From: a virus
Direction: 5' to 3' (one strand)
DNA length: 38,881 nt
IMG/VR virus record: IMGVR_UViG_3300044529_000040
Coordinates: 1 to 38,881 of that record
Made by a program: the position numbers and the translations under genes. Under the pieces are notes generated by a model, which did not search any database, was not told the origin of the DNA, and saw only the letters and a program-made list of their open reading frames with translations. Shown piece by piece: positions 1-5,965 of the stretch; position 1 is the stretch's first letter; the number at the start of each line of letters is the position of its first letter.

Positions 1-105
1 CTTGCCGGACGCCATGACGGTTGAAAATTCCGAGGCGGTCGGCAGTCCGAGACGGGCCTTATACCACTCCGTTGACCCTTGCTCGCATGTGTGAATCTGG
101 ATCAT
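1..105 (-). CDS. YqaJ-type exonuclease, N-terminal part cut by the contig end
   Basis: This is the first 35 codons of the exonuclease gene that is complete at 38209-38859. The ATG at 105 overlaps the stop of the ERF gene (ATGA), which shows the two are consecutive in one operon once the circle is closed. It is a duplicate view of one gene, not a second gene. Confidence 0.9.
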   Translation of the reverse strand, partial: MIQIHTCEQGSTEWYKARLGLPTASEFSTVMASGK

Positions 106-127
106 TTGCGATCTCCGGGGAAATCGC
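1..127. repeat. Terminal direct repeat, left copy
   Basis: These bases are identical to 38755-38881. An exact 127-base overlap at both contig ends is what a k=127 assembler leaves on a circular or circularly permuted molecule, so it most likely marks a closed genome, not a biological terminal repeat. P22-like phages package headfuls and have permuted ends, which fits. A true short terminal repeat cannot be excluded from sequence alone. Confidence 0.95.
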
Positions 128-887
128 CCGCAGCGTCGGCCTTGAGGGCCTTGGAGCGCTTGTTGTAGAGTTCGACGACGGATTTCAGTTCGTCGCCATC
201 CAGCAGCTTGGACACGCCGTCGTAGTGCTTGGCCTTCCACGCCCTAAGCCCGTCTATGCCCTCCGCGAGATTGATGGCGGCGATGGCCTCTTGCGCCACC
301 ACGCTCATGCCGCCCGACTTGCCGTCGTCATCCTCGCCGCGCGTGGTGATGTTGAGCAGGGCCATGGCAGTGTAGCGCTTGCCGTAGCTGGTGGATGATC
401 CGACCGCTTGGACGGCGTTCTTGCTTCCGCTAGAGTCGTGCGGAAGCGTCATGGTGGTCTCTTCGCTGTGGCCGTCCCGGTGGCTGAGAACGCCTGTCAC
501 GGTGATCTTGCCGTCGCCCGCAAGGCCGGTGCGGAAGGACAGGGCGAAACCGTGATTGGCCAGGATTGGCTTTATGGCCGCGTTGATGTCTTCCCAAAGC
601 GCGTAGCGGGACTGATAGGTCTTGCCCTTGTCGATGCTAATCCCGCCCCGCTCAGTGATCTCCGGAAGCTCGGTCTGCATGGCCGCCAGCGCCGCCGCGA
701 AAGCCGCCTTGGCGGTGCGATCGGATACGCGCTCGTAAAGCCCCATGAGCCTTTCGAGCTTATCCACGTCCACGGCTGGATCGCTGGCCGCCCGGCTGAT
801 AACAGCCATGAGGGAGCCAGCCTCGGTCAGAGGGACGATTTCGCCGGTCGGCATGTTGTCCAGGTCAGTTTTGGCTATAGCCTTCAT
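102..887 (-). CDS. erf: ERF-family single-strand annealing protein
   Basis: The product (261 aa) resembles the ERF superfamily of phage recombinases, which anneal complementary single strands during recombination and genome circularisation. The most diagnostic stretch is GSSTSYGKRYTAM at residues 163-175, matching the family's Gly-Ser-x-x-(S/T)-Tyr-x-x-Arg-Tyr signature. An acidic, lysine-rich tail follows. The frame stays open to 1139, but ATG 887 is chosen because GGAG lies just upstream, the extension is proline/arginine-rich low-quality sequence, and ATG 887 overlaps the stop of the preceding micro-ORF (ATGA). The next gene in the operon is the YqaJ exonuclease, giving the usual exonuclease plus annealase pair, like lambda Red in layout. 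P22 itself is the type case for Erf. Confidence 0.88.
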   Translation of the reverse strand: MKAIAKTDLDNMPTGEIVPLTEAGSLMAVISRAASDPAVDVDKLERLMGLYERVSDRTAKAAFAAALAAMQTELPEITERGGISIDKGKTYQSRYALWEDINAAIKPILANHGFALSFRTGLAGDGKITVTGVLSHRDGHSEETTMTLPHDSSGSKNAVQAVGSSTSYGKRYTAMALLNITTRGEDDDGKSGGMSVVAQEAIAAINLAEGIDGLRAWKAKHYDGVSKLLDGDELKSVVELYNKRSKALKADAAGDFPGDRK

Positions 888-1027
888 CTTCCACTCCACG
901 CCGCAAAGGCGATGTCTGGTGATTGGGGGTCGCGAGGCTGGGTGGTTGTGATCTGCGCGAACAGGCTCACCACACCCCCGAAAGCGACCAGGGCGAATAG
1001 GGATAGGATGGTCTTGGGGGTGATCAT
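884..1027 (-). CDS. 47-aa putative membrane micro-protein (62-bp repeat copy 1)
   Basis: ATG 1027 overlaps the stop of the upstream gene (ATGA) and its own TGA overlaps the ERF start (ATGA), so it is translated within the operon. The N-terminus ([20 protein letters not shown]) is one hydrophobic segment that could be a membrane anchor or uncleaved signal. The tail is polar and ends with PQSPDIAFAAW. A paralog at 2895-3029 has an identical first 20 residues and a similar C-terminal SPD(I/L)xFA motif. Function unknown. Confidence 0.65.
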   Translation of the reverse strand: MITPKTILSLFALVAFGGVVSLFAQITTTQPRDPQSPDIAFAAWSGR

Positions 1028-1028
1028 G
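967..1028. repeat. 62-bp perfect direct repeat, copy 1
   Basis: Identical to 2969-3030 over all 62 bases and then diverging on both sides. It covers the start codon and first ~20 codons of two leftward micro-ORFs. The copies lie 2,002 bp apart and flank the pentapeptide-repeat gene and four further small genes. Confidence 0.95.
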
Positions 1029-1407
1029 CGGCGCGATCTCCTTGTTCATCCAAGCCAAGGGCGCTGCGCAGTCGTCTCGCCGCGATCTCGTAGGCGTCGG
1101 CATGGGAGCCGTAGGACGTGGAGTTTCTGGCGCGTTCATCCAGCCACGCGAGAACCTCCATCACAGCTCCGATCTGGGGGCGCGTAATGGACGCGACGCG
1201 GGGAGTGTCAGCGCGCATGAAGGCTTTGGCAGACGCGTCATAGCGAAGCGCGTCAGGATGCAGCGCGCGGTACTCATTCAATGTCGCCGACGCTGTTTGC
1301 GTGGTGACGTAGAAGGTTTTGACCAGATCGCCGCGCGTGAAGCGTTCCCCGGCTTCAAGCTTTTGAGTGATCCAATCGTAGCGCTGTTTCATGGCCCATG
1401 TCGCCAT
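1024..1407 (-). CDS. Small winged-helix/HTH-like protein
   Basis: The protein has 127 aa. Residues about 7-66 read as a helix-turn-helix followed by a wing: a TRGDLVKTFYVTTQTASATL segment (recognition-helix-like, many small and polar residues), then a short strand pair. This resembles the DNA-binding N-terminus seen in DeoR/WYL-type proteins, but the likeness is by eye. The C-terminal half (about 75-127) is helical and arginine-rich. The start overlaps the stop of the upstream gene as TGATG and the end overlaps the next start as ATGA. A DNA-binding role is plausible; target unknown. Confidence 0.7.
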   Translation of the reverse strand: MATWAMKQRYDWITQKLEAGERFTRGDLVKTFYVTTQTASATLNEYRALHPDALRYDASAKAFMRADTPRVASITRPQIGAVMEVLAWLDERARNSTSYGSHADAYEIAARRLRSALGLDEQGDRAA

Positions 1408-1775
1408 CAGAGCCCCCTCTGCCGCTCTTCCCAGCGGCTCTCAGCGGCGTCATGGGCGCGCCCGGCCTCGACCTCGCGCGCCTCGGCGAGCATGTCGTCT
1501 TCGTGGGCCTCTAGCTTTTCGATGACGTCTTGTTCGAAGTCGTCATCCGGCAGGTAGCCGTAGCCCATATCCCAGGGGCGCGACTTTCCCTCGACCAACT
1601 CAAGCTTGATGTCTTCGACGATATCGGGCGAACCGGAGTCGTAGTTCTCAGGCGGACCAAAGCGGCCCGTTTCCGGCGAACCCCAGGCCACGGTATAGGA
1701 GAGGGTGACCTCGACCTCTGCGGTCGGTTCGTCGCCGCCCCATTCGAGCGATGCTGTATAGGTGTACCGGCTCAC
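1407..1775 (-). CDS. Hypothetical phage protein, 122 aa
   Basis: Unrecognised. The start is GTG at 1775, overlapping the preceding stop as GTGA. The first ~60 residues look beta-rich (alternating Tyr/Val/Thr, YTASLEWGGDEPTAEVEVTL), with acidic and aromatic residues in the middle. The last ~45 residues are a charged helix rich in Glu and Arg. It looks like a small cytoplasmic early protein of the recombination operon. Confidence 0.75.
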   Translation of the reverse strand: MSRYTYTASLEWGGDEPTAEVEVTLSYTVAWGSPETGRFGPPENYDSGSPDIVEDIKLELVEGKSRPWDMGYGYLPDDDFEQDVIEKLEAHEDDMLAEAREVEAGRAHDAAESRWEERQRGL

Positions 1776-1888
1776 CGCACCACCCCCACGCCATACCGCG
1801 CCAGCAGTGCAGCCCCGCCGAAAACAGCAGCGCCAAGGATGACGTATTCAACGAAGCGCCAGATCGGGGAGCGCTGAGCGGGGTTCAT
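1772..1888 (-). CDS. 38-aa single-span membrane micro-protein
   Basis: ATG 1888 has a very strong Shine-Dalgarno (GGGAGG) a few bases upstream and its TGA overlaps the GTG of the next gene. Residues ~13-36 are a clear transmembrane segment (FVEYVILGAAVFGGAALLAR) after a short basic N-terminus. The reading frame is also open upstream to 2032, but the internal ribosome-binding site argues for a separate start here. Function unknown. Confidence 0.6.
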   Translation of the reverse strand: MNPAQRSPIWRFVEYVILGAAVFGGAALLARYGVGVVR

Positions 1889-2032
1889 GCCCGCCTCCCT
1901 GCGCGCAGACCACGGGCGCCACGAACGCTGATCTCCGGTTCCTCGGTCAGCAGCCGTTCGCGGATCGGCGTGCCCGAACGTGCGGATCACGAGGTTGTTG
2001 ACGTTGCGGACCTCGTAGGTGATGGGGGTCAT
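1885..2032 (-). pseudogene. ~48-aa small protein interrupted by an apparent 1-base insertion
   Basis: ATG 2032 overlaps the stop of the pentapeptide-repeat gene. The frame starts [19 protein letters not shown] and then, after the GGG at 1975-1973 (minus strand), the frame one base over reads naturally (TPIRERLLTEEPEISVRGAR) to a TGA at 1885 that overlaps the strong-RBS ATG at 1888. The span is 148 bp, one base over 49 codons. Without correction, the first frame runs on and fuses to the 38-aa membrane protein, giving 86 aa. A sequencing or assembly indel, a real frameshift mutation or a true fusion are all possible; the indel reading fits the operon's overlap pattern best. Confidence 0.5.
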
Positions 2033-2883
2033 CAGGCGGACTCCGCGTCGGCTTTAGCATCGACTTCGATGCCCAGGATCGCCGCCAGGTCAAGCGTCCA
2101 CTCCAGCGCCTTACGCGCCGCGAAGCCGCCGCCGGTTTCCTTGCCGTCGTCACCGACTTTGCCGGGCTCGTCGCCTGGACTGATCATCATGAACCAGCGC
2201 TCCGCCGGTCGGGCGGAACTGTGATCCAGACTTTGACCACTGACGCCGCGCGGCTGCGCTAGCGTGCCCACCAAGCATGCGCACTCAGTGCTGGGGTCGC
2301 CATAAGTATCGCCGTCCACTTGGCCGGCGCGAAGCTTGGCGATCAAATGGCGCATCTCGACGGGGATGGCGCGCAGGCTTAGGATCGTGGCCCAAAGGTC
2401 GGCCTTGAATGGCCGCAAGGCTTCTTCCGAGAGGTCGGCCCCCGAGAGGTTGGCCCGCGAGAGGTCGGCCCCCGAGAGGTCGGCCCCCGAGAGGTCGGCC
2501 CCCGAGAGGTCGGCCCCCGAGAGGTAGGTCCCCGAGAGGTCGGCCCCCGAGAGGTAGGCCCCCGAGAGGTCGGCCCCCGAGAGGTCGGCCCCCGAGAGGT
2601 CGGCCCCCGAGAGGTTGGCCCGCGAGAGGTCGGCCCCCGAGAGGTAGGCCCCCGAGAGGTCGGCCCCCGAGAGGTAGGCCCCCGAGAGGTCGGCCCCCGA
2701 GAGGTCGGCCCCCGAGAGGTAGGCCCCCGAGAGGTCGGCCCCCGATTTCACCGCAGCCCTTATCGCCAAGCCCAACTTGATCGGTTGTCCAGCGGTCGGA
2801 TCACATTCGATCTCGACCTTAATCTCCGCGAGCCATGGATAGCGGCGCGGGATGGTAAAAAGCTCTTTCGTGATCGTGGTCAT
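2032..2883 (-). CDS. Pentapeptide-repeat protein
   Basis: The protein (283 aa) has an N-terminal leader (1-48), then 21 consecutive pentapeptides (residues 49-153) of the form A(D/N/Y)LSx. These should fold as a right-handed quadrilateral beta-helix. The ~130-residue C-terminal region is ordinary sequence with no repeats. Some bacterial pentapeptide proteins mimic DNA and block gyrase (Qnr/MfpA), but this array is almost pure ADLSG and nothing shows such a role here. SD AGGA precedes ATG 2883. The gene sits in the early leftward operon ahead of the recombinase genes and lies between the two copies of the 62-bp repeat. Confidence 0.9.
   Translation of the reverse strand: MTTITKELFTIPRRYPWLAEIKVEIECDPTAGQPIKLGLAIRAAVKSGADLSGAYLSGADLSGADLSGAYLSGADLSGAYLSGADLSRANLSGADLSGADLSGADLSGAYLSGADLSGTYLSGADLSGADLSGADLSGADLSRANLSGADLSEEALRPFKADLWATILSLRAIPVEMRHLIAKLRAGQVDGDTYGDPSTECACLVGTLAQPRGVSGQSLDHSSARPAERWFMMISPGDEPGKVGDDGKETGGGFAARKALEWTLDLAAILGIEVDAKADAESA
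2425..2739. repeat. Tandem 15-bp array encoding pentapeptides
   Basis: Twenty-one 15-bp units, mostly ccgagaggtcggccc on the plus strand with single-base variants (gtaggccc, gttggcccg, gtaggtccc). The near-identity at DNA level, third positions included, shows recent amplification or continuing homogenisation instead of old divergence. Unit number is likely to vary between relatives and may be miscounted by short-read assembly. Confidence 0.95.
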
Positions 2884-2894
2884 GTGCTGGTCCT

Positions 2895-3029
2895 TCAGTG
2901 AGAAGCGAAAACGAGATCAGGCGACCTGGGCTCACTCGGCCTGTCCGCGCTGCGCTGAGCGGCTGTGATCACCACACCCCCGAAAGCGACCAGGGCGAAT
3001 AGGGATAGGATGGTCTTGGGGGTGATCAT
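2895..3029 (-). CDS. 44-aa putative membrane micro-protein (62-bp repeat copy 2)
   Basis: The first 20 residues are identical to the micro-protein at 884-1027, and the C-terminus repeats its pattern ([10 protein letters not shown] against QSPDIAFAAW) with unrelated sequence between. ATG 3029 overlaps the stop of the preceding 39-aa ORF (ATGA), and the TGA is followed by the AGGA that serves the pentapeptide gene. One hydrophobic helix predicts a membrane location. Function unknown. Confidence 0.62.
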   Translation of the reverse strand: MITPKTILSLFALVAFGGVVITAAQRSADRPSEPRSPDLVFASH

Positions 3030-3030
3030 G
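2969..3030. repeat. 62-bp perfect direct repeat, copy 2
   Basis: Same 62 bases as 967-1028. It is shorter than the assembler overlap seen at the contig ends, so it should not have caused a misassembly. Confidence 0.95.
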
Positions 3031-3145
3031 GGTAACCCCACGATCCGCCGATGCGCGCGAACTCAGCGAAGCCGGGCTCTAATCCGCGACTACGGGCGGT
3101 AGGAACGCGGGGGAGGAAACGGCCTTGGGGATCGCGGCGGGGCAT
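3026..3145 (-). CDS. 39-aa basic micro-protein
   Basis: ATG 3145 overlaps the stop of the 94-aa gene (TGATG) and the TGA overlaps the next ATG (ATGA). These two overlaps are the main evidence that it is translated. The peptide begins MPRRDPQGRFLPRVPT and is arginine/proline-rich with no hydrophobic segment. Similar short phage peptides with a GRFxP motif occur, but no function can be given. Confidence 0.5.
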   Translation of the reverse strand: MPRRDPQGRFLPRVPTARSRGLEPGFAEFARIGGSWGYP

Positions 3146-3429
3146 CACGCGACCTCCCGCTGTTCATCATGCCAGCGATCCGCTTCGTCCTCTGCGGTCC
3201 AGGCACGCGGTTGGCCGTCTTTCCAATCGGCATATTCGCGGGCGAGCTGGTCGAGGTCGATCAGGCCCAGAAGGCGCTCGGCGAGCCATTGGTCAGCGTC
3301 CGGCGGTTCCGGCGCGGTCATGGAGAACCGCTTGATCCCGCGTTGGCGGGCGTCGAAGGTCTCGCGCGCTTCGTCGAGCAGGACCGACAGCGAATAGCCG
3401 ATGTTGGTGTCTAGGGCGTCGCGGGACAT
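3145..3429 (-). CDS. Hypothetical early protein, 94 aa
   Basis: Unrecognised, mostly helical and acidic, with several Trp residues in the last third (WKDGQPRAWTAEDEADRW). ATG 3429 overlaps the upstream stop as TGATG; a GTG at 3432 is also in frame. It lies in a run of small leftward genes directly downstream of the divergent control region, where phages usually keep host-takeover and anti-host genes. Confidence 0.7.
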   Translation of the reverse strand: MSRDALDTNIGYSLSVLLDEARETFDARQRGIKRFSMTAPEPPDADQWLAERLLGLIDLDQLAREYADWKDGQPRAWTAEDEADRWHDEQREVA

Positions 3430-3716
3430 CACGCGGCTTCCTCGGCTTGGGGCTCATCACCGATCAGGCGGTCTAGGAGATCGACGAAGCGCTGATATTC
3501 GGCGGCCTGCTCCGCGTGCCACGCAGCGGCCTTCGGCTCCGGAAAGGGGCGGCCGACACCGGCCGCTTCGCAAGCGGCGTTGGCGGCTTCCTGATCGGCC
3601 GTGAGCGGCTTGGGCGTGTAATAGGCCACCATGGCCAACTGGCGGACGCGAAGGAGCTTCAGCGTCTCGCGGTCGGTTTCGGCGGCTTGAGCGGTCTGGG
3701 CTTGCATGGGGTTCAC
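3429..3716 (-). CDS. Hypothetical early protein, 95 aa
   Basis: Unrecognised helical protein. GTG 3716 is preferred over ATG 3707 because a GAGGG element lies at good spacing. It has a Gln/Ala-rich start, a central EAANAACEAAGVGRPFPEP segment and a C-terminal helix (FVDLLDRLIGDEP). No membrane segment or metal-binding pattern is visible. Soluble cytoplasmic early protein. Confidence 0.7.
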   Translation of the reverse strand: MNPMQAQTAQAAETDRETLKLLRVRQLAMVAYYTPKPLTADQEAANAACEAAGVGRPFPEPKAAAWHAEQAAEYQRFVDLLDRLIGDEPQAEEAA

Positions 3717-3719
3717 GGC

Positions 3720-3917
3720 TCAGCCCTCCCAGCCAGAGGTCAGACCGAGGTGCGGCGTGAAGGTGTATTTCTTGCCGGACTTTGGGCTCCAGAGGCGATA
3801 CTCGCCGGGCGTGGGAACCTTGCAAACGACCTCCAGCGTCAGGAACCCCACCTGAACGGTGGCTCCATCGCTCCAGTCTTGCTGTGCCCGGCGGCGGTAG
3901 GTGGTTGAATGTTGCAT
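3720..3917 (-). CDS. First gene of the leftward operon, 65 aa, unknown
   Basis: ATG 3917 with GGAG at normal spacing, about 25 nt downstream of the likely transcription start. The product looks like a small beta-rich protein: a basic N-terminus (TYRRRAQQDW), strands VQVGFLTLEVVCKV, then EYRLWSPKSGKKYTFTPHLG. It is not recognised. Being first after the promoter, it should be the earliest leftward product. Confidence 0.75.
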   Translation of the reverse strand: MQHSTTYRRRAQQDWSDGATVQVGFLTLEVVCKVPTPGEYRLWSPKSGKKYTFTPHLGLTSGWEG

Positions 3918-3947
3918 GGGGTTGCTCCGGTTCGATGGGTTGGATTG

Positions 3948-3975
3948 AACCTACAGGAACGGAATAGGGTGTCAA
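3948..3975 (-). promoter_or_regulatory. Putative leftward early promoter
   Basis: On the minus strand a consensus -35 TTGACA (3975-3970) is followed after 16 nt by a weak -10 TAGGTT (3953-3948). Transcription would start near 3941, giving a short leader with an SD before ATG 3917. The weak -10 suggests an activated or low-level promoter. The adjacent candidate operator half-site supports regulation. Confidence 0.5.
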
Positions 3976-3981
3976 CACGTA

Positions 3982-4022
3982 ACGCAACATTTTTTGTAGT
4001 TGACGCGCTCCATGTGTTGCGT
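3982..4022. promoter_or_regulatory. Inverted pair of ACGCAACA/TGTTGCGT sites, candidate operator
   Basis: ACGCAACA (3982-3989) and its exact reverse complement TGTTGCGT (4015-4022) are separated by 25 nt. The first lies just upstream of the leftward -35; the second runs into the first base of the rightward -10. Such placement between divergent promoters is typical of phage operators. The 65-aa HTH protein encoded at 4034 is the obvious candidate ligand. Confidence 0.5.
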
Positions 4023-4027
4023 ATAGC
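4000..4027 (+). promoter_or_regulatory. Putative rightward early promoter, predicted leaderless transcript
   Basis: TTGACG (4000-4005), 16-nt spacer, TATAGC (4022-4027), then six bases before ATG 4034. The start site expected about 7 nt after the -10 coincides with the A of the ATG, and no Shine-Dalgarno is present. Leaderless repressor mRNA is known for lambda cI from PRM. Confidence 0.55.
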
Positions 4028-4033
4028 TACGTC

Positions 4034-4231
4034 ATGGACCCGATTGACGATCAAGTCGTAGCCCTTCAGGCGCGCATCTTTGCCAACCGCTTGCGCCTGG
4101 GCGCAGTGCTGGGCCGCGCTAACCTGCACCGTTCGTCATGGTCAAGGTGGGTCAAGGGAAGCCAGCCGAGGCGGTCCACGTTGAAGCGTGTTCATGCGGC
4201 TGTCGATGAGCTTGTGGGGGAGCAGGTATGA
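4034..4231 (+). CDS. Small Cro/XRE-like helix-turn-helix regulator
   Basis: The protein has 65 aa. Residues ~13-60 fit a five-helix XRE-type HTH: FANRLRLGAVLGRANLHRSS, then the recognition-helix-like SSWSRWVKGSQPRRSTLKRV. Size and position opposite the leftward operon match a Cro or short repressor that controls the divergent promoters. No dimerisation or cleavage domain is present, so it is not a full CI. Its transcript is predicted to be leaderless. Its TGA overlaps the next ATG (ATGA). Confidence 0.75.
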   Translation: MDPIDDQVVALQARIFANRLRLGAVLGRANLHRSSWSRWVKGSQPRRSTLKRVHAAVDELVGEQV

Positions 4232-4491
4232 GCATTAGCATCGACGTTCACGTTTGCGACTTTCCGGATGACCAAATCCTAGAGGCTGCGATTGATATTC
4301 TGGACCGCATAAAATCATCCGACCGCGCTTATGACCGCTCAATGGTCAACAGGTTCCGCGTGTCGCTGAGCGTGTTCGAAACCGCAGACGACCTGCCACC
4401 GCCATCAACCGCCGCGAGGATACAGACCCGCGCTGAACTGTTAGCGCTTGCCAATACCGGCGCAATCACATTCGCTTCTGGACAACGCTAG
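4228..4491 (+). CDS. Hypothetical early protein, 87 aa
   Basis: Unrecognised. ATG overlaps the preceding stop. Acidic N-terminal half (VHVCDFPDDQILEAAIDILD) with alternating strand and helix, a basic middle, then a Pro-rich linker and a short helix. It probably acts in the cytoplasm as part of the regulator operon. Confidence 0.7.
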   Translation: MSISIDVHVCDFPDDQILEAAIDILDRIKSSDRAYDRSMVNRFRVSLSVFETADDLPPPSTAARIQTRAELLALANTGAITFASGQR

Positions 4492-4677
4492 ATGACCGTC
4501 CGCGCCGGATACGAACGCCTCCACACCCTCCTTACCGGCGAGCCCCTAAAGCCCGCTGCACTCCCTCAACTGGGCCAGGCCCTGTCCGAACAGATCAAGC
4601 GCGGAGGCCGGGGCTCTGACATAGCAGCGGCGAAGCTGGCAGGGGTCAGGCTGGCTGAGATGGTGATGGACCGATGA
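4492..4677 (+). CDS. Hypothetical small protein, 61 aa
   Basis: ATG follows directly after the previous TAG, and the end overlaps the GcrA start by 4 bp. The sequence is helical with a glycine-rich turn (SEQIKRGGRGSDIAAAKLAG). Unrecognised; its coupling to gcrA may set GcrA translation level. Confidence 0.65.
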   Translation: MTVRAGYERLHTLLTGEPLKPAALPQLGQALSEQIKRGGRGSDIAAAKLAGVRLAEMVMDR

Positions 4678-5162
4678 GCGAATGGAGTGAGGAGGAAACC
4701 GAGTACGCCATTCACGCCTCCATGACGCTAGGCCACAGCGCCTCGATAATTGCCCGGCACCTTCGACGGTTCACGCGCAACGCGGTGATCAGCAAGCTCA
4801 GCCGCATGGGCTACAAGCGCCAGTCCGCCGCGAGGCCAACCGTTCAAGAACCCTACCCCAAACGCAAAGCCACCATAGCACGAAGGGCCGCTCCTGCGCC
4901 ACTTCCCAAGCTTGAGATTCCCCCGCCGACAGTGCGCACGCCATCGGCCCCGGTGCTTCTAGAGGCCCTGCGCCTCGGCTCCTGCCGCTACCCGGTGAAC
5001 AACCCCCCGCGTGGTTATGGCGACCTCACGCTATTCTGCGGAGCCGTCACCGACGAAGGCAGCTATTGCCCGGATCACGCCAGGATATGCCTTGTTCCTA
5101 TTCCACCACGCGGAGCTAAGAGCGCGAGCGAGCTGGCGCGTGGGTTGAGGCGGACGGCATGA
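4674..5162 (+). CDS. gcrA: GcrA-family cell-cycle regulator
   Basis: GcrA is an alphaproteobacterial sigma70-associated transcription factor that acts at promoters carrying N6-methyladenine in GANTC sites. This 162-aa protein has the typical arrangement: N-terminal HTH with SEEETEYAIHASMTLGHSAS and FTRNAVISKLSRMGYKRQ (residues ~4-50), a proline-rich basic linker (about 55-95), and a C-terminal Cys/His domain with GSCRYPV, LFCGA and YCPDH. The C-terminal domain of cellular GcrA contacts RNA polymerase sigma domain 2. A phage copy could redirect host cell-cycle transcription or activate phage promoters. The MT-A70 methyltransferase lies one small gene downstream. The start overlaps the preceding stop as ATGA. 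Confidence 0.85.
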   Translation: MSEWSEEETEYAIHASMTLGHSASIIARHLRRFTRNAVISKLSRMGYKRQSAARPTVQEPYPKRKATIARRAAPAPLPKLEIPPPTVRTPSAPVLLEALRLGSCRYPVNNPPRGYGDLTLFCGAVTDEGSYCPDHARICLVPIPPRGAKSASELARGLRRTA

Positions 5163-5344
5163 ACCAGACCGTCATCAAAGCCCTACGCCTTGCCAGAGAT
5201 TTCGCCGAGGCCGAAGTAGACAACCGTTCCTGCGCTGGCGGCTCGATGTCCGACTACATCAACGAGGCTCAAGAGGTCGTGGACGCCATTGATGCGGCCC
5301 TGGCCGAATTGCTCCCCCGTGAAGCTGAACGAGGGGCGGCATGA
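5159..5344 (+). CDS. Hypothetical small protein between gcrA and methyltransferase, 61 aa
   Basis: Both ends overlap neighbours by 4 bp. Two amphipathic acidic helices are seen (VIKALRLARDFAEAEV and YINEAQEVVDAIDAALAELL). No known domain recognised. It might bind a partner protein; that is only inferred from its helical make-up and position. Confidence 0.65.
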   Translation: MNQTVIKALRLARDFAEAEVDNRSCAGGSMSDYINEAQEVVDAIDAALAELLPREAERGAA

Positions 5345-5937
5345 GCGCGCTACCCCAAGGTCCGTTCGCTGTAATCCTCGCCGATCCGCCATGGCAGTTC
5401 AACAGCCTGTGGGGCGGACGGCCGAAGCAAACCGAGGCTGGGTATCCCTCGCGCGCCATCGATGCTCATTACGACACGATGTCCATCGATGAGATTTGCG
5501 CGCTGCCAGTGGCGAGCGTCGCAGCCGACGATTGCGTGCTGTTCATGTGGACGTGCTGGCCTGTCCTGCAGAAGAGCTTCCGCGTTCTGGACGCCTGGGG
5601 ATTCACCTACAAGACGTGCGGCTTCTCATGGATGAAGGCCGACCCATACCGGCTATTCGCCGACGATAAGACGCCATTCGCGGGCATGGGCTACTGGACC
5701 CGCGCGAACACCGAACCGTGCCTGCTCGCGACCCGTGGAAAGCCAAAGCGCATGGCCAAGGATGTGCGGCAAGGGATCATTGCCCCCCGCCGTGAGCATA
5801 GCCGCAAGCCCGACGACATCCACGGCCGGATAGAGCGTCTGGTCGCTGGCCCCTACCTCGAGCTGTTCGCGCGGCAAGAGCGTCCAGGCTGGGCTGCCTG
5901 GGGCAACCAGACCGACAAATTCGCGAGGGTTGTATGA
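5341..5937 (+). CDS. MT-A70 family DNA N6-adenine methyltransferase
   Basis: Motif IV DPPW is at residues 15-18 in the context AVILADPPWQF, the hallmark of MT-A70-like methyltransferases. Further family-like stretches are DCVLFMWTCWPVLQ (about residues 60-73), GYWTRANTEPCLLATRGKPK and the C-terminal PDDIHGRIERLVAGPYLELFARQERPGW split over two short blocks. Length (198 aa) is normal for phage members. It should transfer methyl from SAM to adenine N6 in DNA; target site unknown. No cognate nuclease is visible, so it acts as an orphan: host-restriction evasion or epigenetic control, the latter suggested by nearby gcrA. Confidence 0.88.
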   Translation: MSALPQGPFAVILADPPWQFNSLWGGRPKQTEAGYPSRAIDAHYDTMSIDEICALPVASVAADDCVLFMWTCWPVLQKSFRVLDAWGFTYKTCGFSWMKADPYRLFADDKTPFAGMGYWTRANTEPCLLATRGKPKRMAKDVRQGIIAPRREHSRKPDDIHGRIERLVAGPYLELFARQERPGWAAWGNQTDKFARVV

Positions 5938-5965
5938 TCCTCCTCTCCCTCTGGCGCGGCGAGCT

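Noticed and set aside
888-1139. 84-codon N-terminal extension of erf
   Set aside because: ATG 887 has an SD and an ATGA overlap; the extension is low-complexity Pro/Arg sequence over another coupled ORF.
408-1187. Long plus-strand ORF over erf and the micro-ORF
   Set aside because: High-GC antisense shadow; the minus-strand genes carry family motifs, SDs and overlaps.
2425-2739. Regular short repeats that could be taken for a CRISPR array
   Set aside because: Units are 15 bp, contiguous, without spacers, and translate as a pentapeptide repeat in an open gene.
2409-2780. Plus-strand ORF opposite the pentapeptide gene (Arg/Gly/Pro repeats)
   Set aside because: It is the antisense of a 15-bp repeat, which stays open in every frame by periodicity; no SD or context.
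4034-4231. Call of a full CI-type lysogeny repressor
   Set aside because: Only 65 aa, one HTH, no dimerisation or self-cleavage domain, and no integrase nearby.
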